Part shown: in pieces, positions 26,883 to 36,156 of the stretch
Layout: the number at the start of each line of letters is the position of its first letter
Numbering within the stretch: the stretch's first letter is position 1
NCBI GenBank assembly: GCA_026417975.1
Contig: JAOACD010000003.1
Span: 124,001 to 188,000 of the forward strand
From: Melioribacter sp.
Lineage (GTDB): Bacteria > Bacteroidota > Ignavibacteria > Ignavibacteriales > Melioribacteraceae
Length of the DNA stretch: 64,000 bases
Reading direction: 5' to 3'
Translations under genes and position numbers: made by a program
Notes under the pieces: model-generated
Databases searched by the model: none
The model's input: only the letters and a program-made list of their open reading frames with translations
What the model was told of the DNA's origin: nothing

Positions 26883-27338
26883 ATGTATAGAAAGTATTTT
26901 CTTTTTCTCACTATTACTTTAATGGTAAACGCTTTTGCACAGGATAAAGATTTTGGGTTAGGATTTATGGTAGGAGAACCCACAGGCTTTAGTGCAAAAT
27001 ACTGGGTAAATAATGTAAACGCTTTCGATGGGGGCTTGGCTTATTCATTTGTTAGGAAAAATAGCGCGATTTCTTTGCACGTGGATTATTTATACCATAA
27101 CTTCACATTAATAAAATCACAATATAGATTTCCTATTTATTATGGATTTGGAGCAAGATTAAGGTTTATTGAGAATGAGAAAAACTCATTGGGTGCAAGA
27201 GGTGTACTAGGAATAGTATGGTTGAGTGATAATTTACCTCTAGATGTATTTGTAGAGTTAGTTCCCGTTTTTAATATTTTTCCTGCTACGGCTTTGAATT
27301 TAGATATGGCATTGGGATTTAGGTATTACTTCAAGTAA
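26883..27338 (+). CDS. Small outer-membrane beta-barrel-like protein (DUF3996-like)
   Basis: 151 residues with a signal peptide (about 1-19, VNAFAQ) and alternating beta-strands, ending in the aromatic LGFRYYFK typical of outer-membrane strands. The GLGFMVGEPTGFSAKYWV opening resembles DUF3996 barrels. The function is unknown. The stop overlaps the next start by one base (TAATG), so it is coupled to the PAS kinase at 27338. Confidence 0.65.
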   Translation: MYRKYFLFLTITLMVNAFAQDKDFGLGFMVGEPTGFSAKYWVNNVNAFDGGLAYSFVRKNSAISLHVDYLYHNFTLIKSQYRFPIYYGFGARLRFIENEKNSLGARGVLGIVWLSDNLPLDVFVELVPVFNIFPATALNLDMALGFRYYFK

Positions 27339-28492
27339 TGGAGACAAACGAAGTAAAGACATACTTTGATACTCCTGAACGTTCTAGTACTGATGAAATT
27401 ATTAAAGATTATTTGATATTTCATTTAAATCCCTTAATAACTCAAATTCTTGAGGGGTTCCCTGAGCTTGCAGTAATAATTAATAAAAATAGACAAATTG
27501 TTGCCTATAACAAAAAAGCTGTAAAAACTTTTAATGTTTCAGAACCTGAATCGTTATTAGGTAAACGAGTTGGAGAAGCTATTAATTGCATTTATAGTAA
27601 CATAATGCCTGCAGGTTGTGGTACAGCTCAGTTTTGCAAAGAATGCGGATTGGTAAAAGCAATTAAACATACTTATGAGTATAAATTATTTGCAGAAGAA
27701 GAATGTAAAATTACAGCTATCTTTAATAACAAAGAATATTCTTTTGAGTTTTTGGTAAATACACAACTAATTAAGTTTAAGGACGAAGATTTTATTTTGT
27801 TCGCTGTTAAGGATATTTCTAGCATTAAAAGAAAAGAAGCTTTGGAAAGAATTTTTTTTCACGATATTTTGAACACAGCAAGTGCAATAGACGGGATTAC
27901 AAAATTATTAATGGATGAAAAAGATGAAAATGAGAAGCATCAGTTAATTTTAGCATTAAATGAGGCTGCACAGCAACTTTTGAATGAAATAATTTCTCAA
28001 CGTGATTTGAGAAATGCAGAGGATGGCAAACTTGGAGTAGATATTAAAAAAATTACTATTGTTGATTTTTTAAAAGCGGTTTATGAAGTTTATAGAAATC
28101 ATGAACTTGCAAAAAACAAAAATTTAGTTGTAGAGTACCCTGAACAAAACAATGAATTTGAAAGTGATAGAACTTTGCTATTAAGATCAATTGGGAATTT
28201 AATAAAAAATGCATTAGAAGCATCTAATGAAGGGGATAATGTAAAGATCTACTCTTATTTTAATCGAGAGTATGTTTATTTTAATGTTTACAATAATCAA
28301 GTGATTCCAGAAAATGTTCAACTTCATCTTTTTCAAAGATCATTTAGCACAAAGGGTGTTAAAGGAAGAGGATTGGGATTGTATAGTGTTAAATTAATAA
28401 TTGAGCAATACTTAAAAGGGAAAGTTACATACGTTTCGAATGAACTTCTTGGAACTATATTTACAATTCAACTGCCAATAAAATTTAGTTAA
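27338..28492 (+). CDS. PAS histidine kinase with a conserved-looking cysteine cluster
   Basis: 384 residues. The PAS domain (about 35-165) contains Cys84, Cys94, Cys100 and Cys103 in CIYSNIMPAGCG and FCKECGL. Such a pattern could bind metal, an iron-sulfur centre or haem, or sense redox state. The phosphoacceptor region is FFHDILN with His175, an atypical DHp box. The ATPase domain has SIGNLIKNALEAS and FSTKGVKGRGLGLYS, but the usual DNGxGI box is replaced by YNNQVIP. No response regulator is adjacent. It shares a transcript with the beta-barrel gene. Confidence 0.82.
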   Translation: METNEVKTYFDTPERSSTDEIIKDYLIFHLNPLITQILEGFPELAVIINKNRQIVAYNKKAVKTFNVSEPESLLGKRVGEAINCIYSNIMPAGCGTAQFCKECGLVKAIKHTYEYKLFAEEECKITAIFNNKEYSFEFLVNTQLIKFKDEDFILFAVKDISSIKRKEALERIFFHDILNTASAIDGITKLLMDEKDENEKHQLILALNEAAQQLLNEIISQRDLRNAEDGKLGVDIKKITIVDFLKAVYEVYRNHELAKNKNLVVEYPEQNNEFESDRTLLLRSIGNLIKNALEASNEGDNVKIYSYFNREYVYFNVYNNQVIPENVQLHLFQRSFSTKGVKGRGLGLYSVKLIIEQYLKGKVTYVSNELLGTIFTIQLPIKFS

Positions 28493-28514
28493 AAAAGAAT
28501 TTATGGAATGAATT

Positions 28515-29246
28515 ATGGTTGTAAAAAATTTTTTTTGTTTTCTATTTTTATTTATTAGTCTAATTAAAGCACAGAATAATTTCGAAAGCGATACAATTCA
28601 AACATCAAAAGGAAATTTAATCATAACTTTTATAGGTCACGGTACTTTAATGTTTGAGTTTAATAATATAATAATTCATGTTGATCCAGTCACTATGTAT
28701 GCGGATTATTCAAAATTACCAAAAGCAGATATCATTTTAATTACACATCACCACAAAGACCATTGTGATAGAAAAGCAGTTGAGTTATTAAAAAAAGAAA
28801 ACACCAAGATATACTGTACAGAAACGTGTAAAAAAGTGTTGACCGAAGGAGTGGTTATGAGAAATTGGGATGTAAAAACTTTTAAGGCAATAAAGATTGA
28901 GGCAATACCTGCTTATAATATAGTTCATAAAAATAATGAAGGTATGCCATTCCATCTTGAAGGGGAATGTAATGGTTATGTAATAACTTTTGGAAATAAA
29001 AAAGTTTATGTAGCTGGAGATACAGAAAACATTCCAGAAATGAAAAAATTAAAAAATATAGACATAGCTTTTTTACCGATGAATTTACCTTATACTATGA
29101 CCCCACAAATGGTTGTAGATGCTGTAAAAATGTTTAATCCTAAAATTCTTTATCCTTATCACTATGGAAATACGAATTTGAGTGAGCTAGTAGAATTATT
29201 AAAAGAAAGAAAAAGTATTGAAATTAGAATAAGAAAAATGAATTAA
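28515..29246 (+). CDS. Exported metallo-beta-lactamase-fold hydrolase, UlaG/YtnP-like
   Basis: 243 residues with a signal peptide (about 1-19, ISLIKAQ). Metal motifs are THHHKDHCD (HxHxDH), VAGDTENIPE and YPYHYGNTN. This is the L-ascorbate-6-P lactonase (UlaG)-like branch of the superfamily, and the substrate is unknown. It runs 22 bases after the PAS kinase and may belong to the same transcript. It overlaps the convergent transporter-like gene by four bases. Confidence 0.85.
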   Translation: MVVKNFFCFLFLFISLIKAQNNFESDTIQTSKGNLIITFIGHGTLMFEFNNIIIHVDPVTMYADYSKLPKADIILITHHHKDHCDRKAVELLKKENTKIYCTETCKKVLTEGVVMRNWDVKTFKAIKIEAIPAYNIVHKNNEGMPFHLEGECNGYVITFGNKKVYVAGDTENIPEMKKLKNIDIAFLPMNLPYTMTPQMVVDAVKMFNPKILYPYHYGNTNLSELVELLKERKSIEIRIRKMN

Positions 29247-29896
29247 TATTTTACAAAAAGAGCGAGTAATCCTACTACCAAAAGTATTAAACCACTTATT
29301 AATTTATCATGATGTTCTAAAAAATTCCATTTCAGCTTACTTATGCCTTTGAATGCTAAATATACAAGTGTTAGCATTGCTATTATAGTTACAAAAAAAT
29401 ATACTGCAGAAACAATAATAATTCCAAGCCAACCCAACTGACTGGCAGTTAAATAGTAAATTTCAATTTCAAGACATGGGGAAAAAAACATTGCAATAAT
29501 AAGAGATAATATTATAGACCTTTTGGTTTTCCTTTTTTGAATTATACTATTAATGTCAATGTGATGATGTTTATGTTCTGATTGAATTTTTTTGTGTTCA
29601 TATTCAAAGTAAAAATATATAAAGCTTAAAATTATTAAAATAGAGGGGGCAATAACTTTTGTGATGAAAAAATAAGACTCAGAAAGCTTATACCCAACAA
29701 AACCAACAACAATTCCAACTATAACTGTGCTTGAGATATGAGAGATACTTATTATTAAAGTTGTCAGAAGTAATTCTCTTTCATTCCACTTTTCTGAACG
29801 GCCTATTGCAACAAGAGGTAACCAATGACTTGGAATTAAAGCATGGGCTATACTTAGTAGAAAACTACCTATAAAAATATGTAAGATAGGATGCAT
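29243..29896 (-). CDS. Membrane protein resembling NicO/RcnA-type metal exporters
   Basis: 217 residues with about six helices. The first helix contains SIAHALIPSHWLPL, close to the AHAL(E)PDH metal-site motif of nickel/cobalt exporters. The central cytoplasmic loop is histidine-rich (SEHKHHHID). The most likely role is export of a divalent metal or a TauE/UreH-like function. The family call is moderate because the second signature (HAF/HD) is not clear. Confidence 0.55.
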   Translation of the reverse strand: MHPILHIFIGSFLLSIAHALIPSHWLPLVAIGRSEKWNERELLLTTLIISISHISSTVIVGIVVGFVGYKLSESYFFITKVIAPSILIILSFIYFYFEYEHKKIQSEHKHHHIDINSIIQKRKTKRSIILSLIIAMFFSPCLEIEIYYLTASQLGWLGIIIVSAVYFFVTIIAMLTLVYLAFKGISKLKWNFLEHHDKLISGLILLVVGLLALFVKY

Positions 29897-29970
29897 AAGA
29901 AAATATTAATTTACAATTCAATTATAATGAAATAAGAGGAATTTACAAGAGGTAAACTAATGGTTTTCTA

Positions 29971-31914
29971 TTAATTTTTAGTTCTGTTCTCTGGTTTTAA
30001 TATCATTGATAAATTCAACAGTATGAATATAGTTGTGTCTGTTTTTGCAAGAGCAAGTATGTATTCGTCTGTATCGTTTTTACCGAAGTTTGGTGCTTCT
30101 TCAATTTCAGATGCTTTGACATCATAAACAGCTTCTACCTCATCTACAATTAAACCTACTCGTATCAGTAAACCATCGATTTTATCCTCTACTATAACTA
30201 TTCTTGTTTTAGTGTCATACTCTTTTTCTGGCATGTTAAGTTTAAGGCGTAAGTCTACAACGGGAACTATGTTTCCTCGTAAATTTATTACTCCTTTTAC
30301 GTATTTTGGTGTATTAGGTACAGGTGTAATTTTAATTAGTCTAATTATTTCGATTATCTTAAGAATTTCTATTCCATAGTGTTCTGTTCCAAGAGAGAAT
30401 TTAAGGTATTTTCCTTCCATATTTAGTAATGCTTTTGTTTTGTTTTCAAAGGAGATAGTTTCTTCTTGGTTTATTAATTGTCTTGCTTTCTTAGCTAATT
30501 CATCTTCACTAACATAGCTGCGTGCTTCAGTTTTATCTTTTTCGGAACATACGGCATCTGCAAACCTTTTATCTACGAATTTGTTTAAATCAATAATTGC
30601 ACCTATTCCCATTTTATTGTGCATATAATGTTGAATGAAATCTAAATCGCCTATGACAGGGTAAAGATTGTGTGTTTTGATTCCTTTTGGTTCTGTAAGA
30701 ACATTTTTTAAGATAGGAACAGTTAAACCAAGTTCTTTTTTTGGATCTAAAAAGTCAACAGCAATTTCGGCGGCAAGCGTAGGTTTTTGAGAAATAAATT
30801 TTCCTGAGTATACTATCATTTCTACAAATTCTTTAACTGCATCAGGAAAACGTTCAATAAAATCTGCTTGCATGGCAAGTACACAACATGGATGATTTTC
30901 CCACAATTCACTAGAAAGAAATTGTAATTCAGCAATACCAGCAGCTATTGCTTTTGTTCCTATAGGTTCAGCTACTAGATAACCGCTTGCATCTGGATTG
31001 CCTGAAAGAAATTCTGGCATTTTTATTGGAGCAACAACTTCAAGTTTTACATCTACATTTTTTTGTCCACTTACTCCAGGATTTAATCCAATATTTTTGA
31101 AAAAAATGTGTGCAAGCATATTATGAATAGACATAGTATGAGGGATTAAAAAAGATTTCCCTCTAAAAAATTCTACACCAGATTCATCACTACCAGTTTT
31201 GTTTCTAACACATATGCTGCCATTTTTATGAGCAAATAAAATTAATCTTAATGGAACTCCGTAATTATACAAATCCATAGCTAATGGAGCCAAGATAAAA
31301 GCAGCATCAGCCGAACCATTTTCAAGTGCTTTTGCTACTGCATTCCAGCTTGGTAGACATTCTGTTTCTAATTCAAAATACTTAGGATTAAGTTCACTCT
31401 TTTTAATTAAATGCTTTAATACTCCCAAAGTTAAATGATCAGTAATTTGAATGTGAATAGCTTTTATTAATGCTTTGCCAGATTTTGTTATTTTTGATTC
31501 TAATGAACGAATTATTTTTTCTTCTTTTGATTTTATTCCAAGTGCTTCATTAATTTTTTCAAGTAATTCGTCTTTGTTGAATGGTTTAGAAATGAAGCTA
31601 CTAACTCCGGCATCAATAGCTTTTTCTACCTCTTTTTTTTCGCCTCTGCCTGTGGCCATCAAAAATGGAATATTCTTAGTTGATTCATTGGCTCTAACCC
31701 ATCTTAGTAATTCATAGCCATCCATCTCTGGCATATTCCAATCACTTATAATGAGATCAATGGATGGATTACTTTGTAAATAGTTAACCGCTGCTTTACC
31801 ATTTTCAACTTGTTGTATATTTGTAAATCCAAGAGAATTAAGTGTTTTTATTTCCATTTGACGCATTACATTGGCGTCTTCAACAAGTAATATTTTTACG
31901 CTTTTTAAATCCAT
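29971..31914 (-). CDS. REC-substrate-binding-CheW fusion protein
   Basis: 647 residues, no signal peptide. Residues 1-125 form a receiver with Glu12/Asp13 acid pocket, Asp58 in IISDWNMPEMDG, Thr in MATGRGE and Lys in FISKPF. Residues about 150-470 resemble NrtA/NMT1-type periplasmic binding proteins (ITDHLTLGVLKHL, GSADAAFILAPLAMDL). Residues about 500-645 form a CheW domain (FSLGTEHYGIEILKIIEIIR, PKYVKGVINLRGNIVPVVDLR). A cytoplasmic ligand-binding domain between REC and CheW suggests direct small-molecule input to a chemotaxis-type complex. No che genes are nearby. The order is seen; the role is inferred. Confidence 0.85.
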   Translation of the reverse strand: MDLKSVKILLVEDANVMRQMEIKTLNSLGFTNIQQVENGKAAVNYLQSNPSIDLIISDWNMPEMDGYELLRWVRANESTKNIPFLMATGRGEKKEVEKAIDAGVSSFISKPFNKDELLEKINEALGIKSKEEKIIRSLESKITKSGKALIKAIHIQITDHLTLGVLKHLIKKSELNPKYFELETECLPSWNAVAKALENGSADAAFILAPLAMDLYNYGVPLRLILFAHKNGSICVRNKTGSDESGVEFFRGKSFLIPHTMSIHNMLAHIFFKNIGLNPGVSGQKNVDVKLEVVAPIKMPEFLSGNPDASGYLVAEPIGTKAIAAGIAELQFLSSELWENHPCCVLAMQADFIERFPDAVKEFVEMIVYSGKFISQKPTLAAEIAVDFLDPKKELGLTVPILKNVLTEPKGIKTHNLYPVIGDLDFIQHYMHNKMGIGAIIDLNKFVDKRFADAVCSEKDKTEARSYVSEDELAKKARQLINQEETISFENKTKALLNMEGKYLKFSLGTEHYGIEILKIIEIIRLIKITPVPNTPKYVKGVINLRGNIVPVVDLRLKLNMPEKEYDTKTRIVIVEDKIDGLLIRVGLIVDEVEAVYDVKASEIEEAPNFGKNDTDEYILALAKTDTTIFILLNLSMILKPENRTKN

Positions 31915-32146
31915 TAAAAATCCTTGAATTAATAGATTTGTTCAAGCTATTATCGAATAAAGAAATTAAATTTTTATTTTTTTTGAAAATTTTGCTGAAT
32001 AAGTTTAGTTGTCTTAATAAAATTTAATTTTAAAGAGAAAAATTTGGAACTAAAATGAGGATTATAATTTAAAATAGCTGCATTTACTGAAGCTTTTCTG
32101 CAAAATTTCTCATCTTTTTAATTTTAACTAATCAGAGAGGTGTAAT

Positions 32147-34432
32147 ATGTCTAGCTTGCAGAAGCTAAAAAAAATAGCTTTTGTTGGTAATTACCCTCCG
32201 CGACAATGTGGCATTGCAACTTTTACTTATGATTTAAGAAATGCTGTACAGAATCAATATCCTCATACAGAATGTCTTGTTTTAGCAATGAATGATAGGG
32301 ACCAGGATTTTGAGTATCCATCAGAAGTTAGATTTGTTATTAATAAAAGAGATATAAACACTTATCAAAAGGCTGCGGATTTTCTAAATTTTAATAATAT
32401 TGATATTGTTTGTCTGCAACATGAATATGGAATATTTGGAGGAACCGAAGGTAGTCATATCTTGGCTTTTCTAAGAAATCTGAAAATGCCTGTTGTTACT
32501 ACATTGCACACAATCTTAAATGAACCAAATCCAGATCAAAGAAGAGTAATGAAGGAATTAATATCTTATTCTTCAAGATTAATAACTATGACGGAACGTG
32601 GAAGGGAGTTCCTAAAAACAATTTACAATGCTTCGGATGATATAATAGATGTAATTCCACATGGTATACCCGATATGCCATTTGTAGATCCAAATTTTTA
32701 TAAGGATAGATTTGGTGTTGAAGGAAAATATGTAATACTTACGTTTGGTTTACTATCTCCAAATAAAGGAATCGAATATGTCCTTAAGGCTTTGCCAAAA
32801 GTATTGGCAGTATTCCCAAATCTTGTCTATATAATTTTAGGAGCAACTCACCCAAATATAGTTAGAGAATATGGAGAATCCTATAGAATGAATTTGGAGA
32901 GACTTGCTCATGATCTTGGTATTAAGAAAAATGTTATTTTTTATAATAGATTTGTAGATGCAGAGGAACTTAAAGAGTTTATAGGAGCTGCGGATATTTA
33001 TATAACTCCGTATTTAAATAAGGCACAAATTACCTCTGGAACTTTATCTTATTCTTTTGGTTGTGGTAAAGCAGTTATATCAACTCCATACTGGCATGCA
33101 GAGGAATTATTAGCAGACGACCGCGGAGTGTTAGTTCCGTTTGCAAATTCTGATGCTATTGCAGTAGAAATTATTAAACTTTTACAAGATGAACCACGAA
33201 GGCATGCAATGAGAAAAAAAGCATATATGCTTGGCAGGGAAATGGTATGGAATAATATTGCTCACCTTTATGTAGAATCATTTCAAAAAGCAAGAAGTCA
33301 AAAGGTTGATAAATCCCAAATTTCTTTTTCAGTAAAAACATTAAACGAGCAAAGCATGGAACTTCCTACGTTTAAATTTAATCATTTAATTAATATGACT
33401 GATTCAACGGGAATTATTCAACATGCAAGATTTACTATTCCACAGTATAGCGAAGGATATTGCTTAGATGACAATGCTCGTGCATTTCTTCTTACAATTT
33501 TATTAGAAGAGATTGGTTTAATGGATGATCAAATCGAAGCATTAGCAAAAAAATATGCTGCTTTTATTCTCTATTCATTTAATGAAAAGAAAAATAGGTT
33601 CCGCAATTTCATGGATTTTAATCGCAAATGGAAAGAAGATGTTGGTTCTGACGATTCTCAAGGACGAGCATTATGGGCTTTAGGAACTTGTGTAAATAGA
33701 TCAAGGAAAAAAGATTTACAAATGTGGGCGACTCAGCTGTTTAATAGAGCCTTGCCAATATTAACAGAGTTGACATCACCTAGAGCATGGGCTTTTGGAT
33801 TAATTGGTATAAATGAATATTTGCAGAAGATGAGCGGAGATAGAGTTGCAATTCAAATTAGAGACAACTTAATACAAAGATTAGTCGAGCTTTATGAAAA
33901 AAATAGTGATGAAAAATGGCATTGGTTTGAAAATTATCTTGTTTATGATAACGCGCGCTTATCTCAGGCACTAATTTTAACTGCAAAATCTTCACAAAAT
34001 CAAAGAGCATTTGACATTGGAATAGAGTCCTTAAGATGGTTAGTAGAACTTCAAATATCGGAGACAGGTTCATTTAGACCAATTGGCTCTGAGGGGTGGT
34101 ATAATAGAAATGGAACAAGAGCAAATTTTGACCAACAACCAATATCTGCTTACGAAATTGTTTCCGCATGTCTCGATGCCTTTCAGATAACAGAAGATTA
34201 TTATTGGTACAATAAAGCTCGAATAGCATTTGAGTGGTTTTTAGGAAGGAACGACTTAGGATTAGCTTTATATGACCCTGTAACAGGTGGTTGTTACGAT
34301 GCTCTTCATGTTGATAGGGTTAATTTAAATGAAGGTGCAGAATCTACATTATCATTTTTGCTTTCACTTGCTGAAATGTATCGAGTGGAAAACTTGATTA
34401 AGTCTTACGAACATGTTAAAAGTTATGAATAA
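32147..34432 (+). CDS. GT4 glycosyltransferase fused to an (alpha/alpha)-barrel-like domain
   Basis: 761 residues. The N-terminal GT4 part (about 1-390) begins IAFVGNYPPRQCGIATFTYDL and contains VIPHGIPD, FGLLSPNKGIEYVLKAL and the ADIYITPY / SYSFGCGKAVIS nucleotide-sugar region. The C-terminal part (about 410-755) is helical with aromatic and acidic motifs such as LDDNARAF, DDSQGRALWALG and DNARLSQAL, like a six-hairpin barrel. The gene precedes GH130 by 40 bases with a ribosome site, so both act in one pathway, perhaps a mannose-containing oligosaccharide. No membrane anchor is seen. Substrates are inferred. Confidence 0.85.
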   Translation: MSSLQKLKKIAFVGNYPPRQCGIATFTYDLRNAVQNQYPHTECLVLAMNDRDQDFEYPSEVRFVINKRDINTYQKAADFLNFNNIDIVCLQHEYGIFGGTEGSHILAFLRNLKMPVVTTLHTILNEPNPDQRRVMKELISYSSRLITMTERGREFLKTIYNASDDIIDVIPHGIPDMPFVDPNFYKDRFGVEGKYVILTFGLLSPNKGIEYVLKALPKVLAVFPNLVYIILGATHPNIVREYGESYRMNLERLAHDLGIKKNVIFYNRFVDAEELKEFIGAADIYITPYLNKAQITSGTLSYSFGCGKAVISTPYWHAEELLADDRGVLVPFANSDAIAVEIIKLLQDEPRRHAMRKKAYMLGREMVWNNIAHLYVESFQKARSQKVDKSQISFSVKTLNEQSMELPTFKFNHLINMTDSTGIIQHARFTIPQYSEGYCLDDNARAFLLTILLEEIGLMDDQIEALAKKYAAFILYSFNEKKNRFRNFMDFNRKWKEDVGSDDSQGRALWALGTCVNRSRKKDLQMWATQLFNRALPILTELTSPRAWAFGLIGINEYLQKMSGDRVAIQIRDNLIQRLVELYEKNSDEKWHWFENYLVYDNARLSQALILTAKSSQNQRAFDIGIESLRWLVELQISETGSFRPIGSEGWYNRNGTRANFDQQPISAYEIVSACLDAFQITEDYYWYNKARIAFEWFLGRNDLGLALYDPVTGGCYDALHVDRVNLNEGAESTLSFLLSLAEMYRVENLIKSYEHVKSYE

Positions 34433-34472
34433 ATTTTCGAAAATTAAATGCGTATAAGAAAGGAGTTACTTT

Positions 34473-35441
34473 ATGATTAATTCTTCACATGAATTATTTC
34501 ATAGATATATTCATAATCCAATTATAACAATTAAAGATATACCATATCCTGCTAATACTGTATTTAATTGTGGTGCTGTCGAAATTGACGGAGAGACAAT
34601 TTTATTACTTAGAGTAGAAGATTTAAGAGGTATATCGCATTTAACTGTGGCACGTAGCAAAAATGGTGTAACAAATTGGCAAATTGATTCTAAACCTACT
34701 TTAATGCCCGATCCTTTAAATTATCCAGAAGAAATATGGGGTATAGAAGATCCCCGGATTACATATCTAAGTGAATTAGGGAAATATGCTATAACATATA
34801 CTGCTTATTCTCATGGAGGTCCACTTGTTTCGTTAGCTATGACAGAAGACTTCAGAACATTTGAAAGATATGGGGCAATTTTGCCCCCTGAAGATAAAGA
34901 CGCTGCTTTGTTTCCTGTTAAATTTGGAAATAGGTGGGCATTGCTTCACCGTCCAATTATTTCTACTCCTTACTCTGCAGCACACATTTGGATTTCATTT
35001 TCGCCTGATTTGATACACTGGGGCGAGCATAGAATCTTAATTAGAGCAAGAGAAGGAGCATGGTGGGATGCAAACAAAATTGGTTTGTCTCCACCTCCTA
35101 TTCAAATTCCTGAAGGTTGGTTGGTATTGTATCATGGAGTTAAAAGAACAGCTGGGGGTGTTATTTATCGTTTAGGACTTGTGTTGTTGGATTTGGAAGA
35201 TCCAACAAAAGTATTGAGAAGAAGTGATGAGTGGATATTTGGTCCAAGAGAACATTACGAAAAGGAAGGAGATGTAGATGATGTTGTATTTCCGTGTGGA
35301 TGGATTATTAATGGTGATGATGTAAGGCTTTACTATGGTGCAGCAGATTCTTGTATTGGATTGGCTACTGCAAAGTTAAGCGATTTGAGAAATTATATAT
35401 TATCTTGCCCTGTAGCTGAAAAATCTTTAAGATGGGGATAA
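34473..35441 (+). CDS. GH130-family glycoside phosphorylase/hydrolase
   Basis: 322 residues, no signal peptide. It has five-bladed beta-propeller motifs, with RVEDLRGISHLTVARS near the start, the catalytic IEDPRI (Asp93) and conserved ALLHRP and YHGVKR stretches. GH130 enzymes usually phosphorolyse or hydrolyse beta-mannosides. The cytoplasmic location and the upstream GT4 fusion favour turnover of a mannosyl oligosaccharide inside the cell. An AAAGGAG ribosome site lies before the ATG. A 13-bp-stem terminator follows. Confidence 0.88.
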   Translation: MINSSHELFHRYIHNPIITIKDIPYPANTVFNCGAVEIDGETILLLRVEDLRGISHLTVARSKNGVTNWQIDSKPTLMPDPLNYPEEIWGIEDPRITYLSELGKYAITYTAYSHGGPLVSLAMTEDFRTFERYGAILPPEDKDAALFPVKFGNRWALLHRPIISTPYSAAHIWISFSPDLIHWGEHRILIRAREGAWWDANKIGLSPPPIQIPEGWLVLYHGVKRTAGGVIYRLGLVLLDLEDPTKVLRRSDEWIFGPREHYEKEGDVDDVVFPCGWIINGDDVRLYYGAADSCIGLATAKLSDLRNYILSCPVAEKSLRWG

Positions 35442-35455
35442 AATAAACTGATTCT

Positions 35456-35502
35456 GGTTGTTCGTATCTGTATTTTTATATTGATACGAACAACCTTTTT
35501 TT
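35456..35502 (+). terminator. Strong hairpin terminator between GH130 and PAP2-like genes
   Basis: A perfect 13-bp inverted repeat, GGTTGTTCGTATC (35456-35468) and GATACGAACAACC (35483-35495), followed by seven T bases. It ends the GH130 transcript. It finishes only about 6 bases before the next ATG, leaving no room for a standard ribosome site after it. Confidence 0.9.
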
Positions 35503-35508
35503 ATAGTT

Positions 35509-36156
35509 ATGGAAAATCTAAGAGAGATTAAATTAATTTGGCAAAAAAAATTTCTTGAAAAGAAATTTAGAATTTGTTTTTTTGCTTCTGTTATTACACT
35601 CCTTATAATACTTTTAACGTTAGCAAAATTTTTGTCTTACAACGAAAATCGAGTAGGATTTTCTTTTAAAGATCCCATATTGTCACTGTTTAATCCTGTT
35701 GACGTAACCTGGATAACATTTGCAATAATTTATGCTTCTCTTCTTTTTATTCTTATTTATCTTACTTATAATCCAGTAAATTTTTTGATTGCTTTACAAT
35801 CATATTCTATAGTTGCCCTACTGAGATTGATAACAATTTTCTTGTTGCCACTTAATGCTCCATCTACAATTATTCCTTTAAAGGATCCTTTTGTAGAATT
35901 CTTTGGTGGTGGAAAAACTTTATTAAATGACCTCTTCTTTTCTGGTCATACTGCTACTATGTTTATTTTTTTTCTAGTAGTAAAAAGTAAAAGTCTTAAA
36001 ATAATTTTTATGCTAGCTACTATATTCGTAGGCATTTGTGTGATAATTCAACATGTTCATTATACAATAGATGTTTTAGCAGCGCCGTTTTTTGTTTATA
36101 CGTCTTATCGTGTTGTTGTTGTTTTAAATAGGAAATTGGGCTTTGTTATTGAATGA
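35509..36156 (+). CDS. PAP2-like/sphingomyelin-synthase-type membrane protein
   Basis: 215 residues with about six membrane helices. SGHTATMF and HVHYTIDVLAAPFF are the catalytic His-containing motifs of the PAP2_C (sphingomyelin synthase-like) domain. It probably transfers or removes a phospho-head group of lipids. The first ATG lies right behind the hairpin terminator, so its transcription start is unclear; a start inside the gene is less likely because the first helix would be lost. Its stop abuts the convergent M24 gene. Confidence 0.78.
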   Translation: MENLREIKLIWQKKFLEKKFRICFFASVITLLIILLTLAKFLSYNENRVGFSFKDPILSLFNPVDVTWITFAIIYASLLFILIYLTYNPVNFLIALQSYSIVALLRLITIFLLPLNAPSTIIPLKDPFVEFFGGGKTLLNDLFFSGHTATMFIFFLVVKSKSLKIIFMLATIFVGICVIIQHVHYTIDVLAAPFFVYTSYRVVVVLNRKLGFVIE

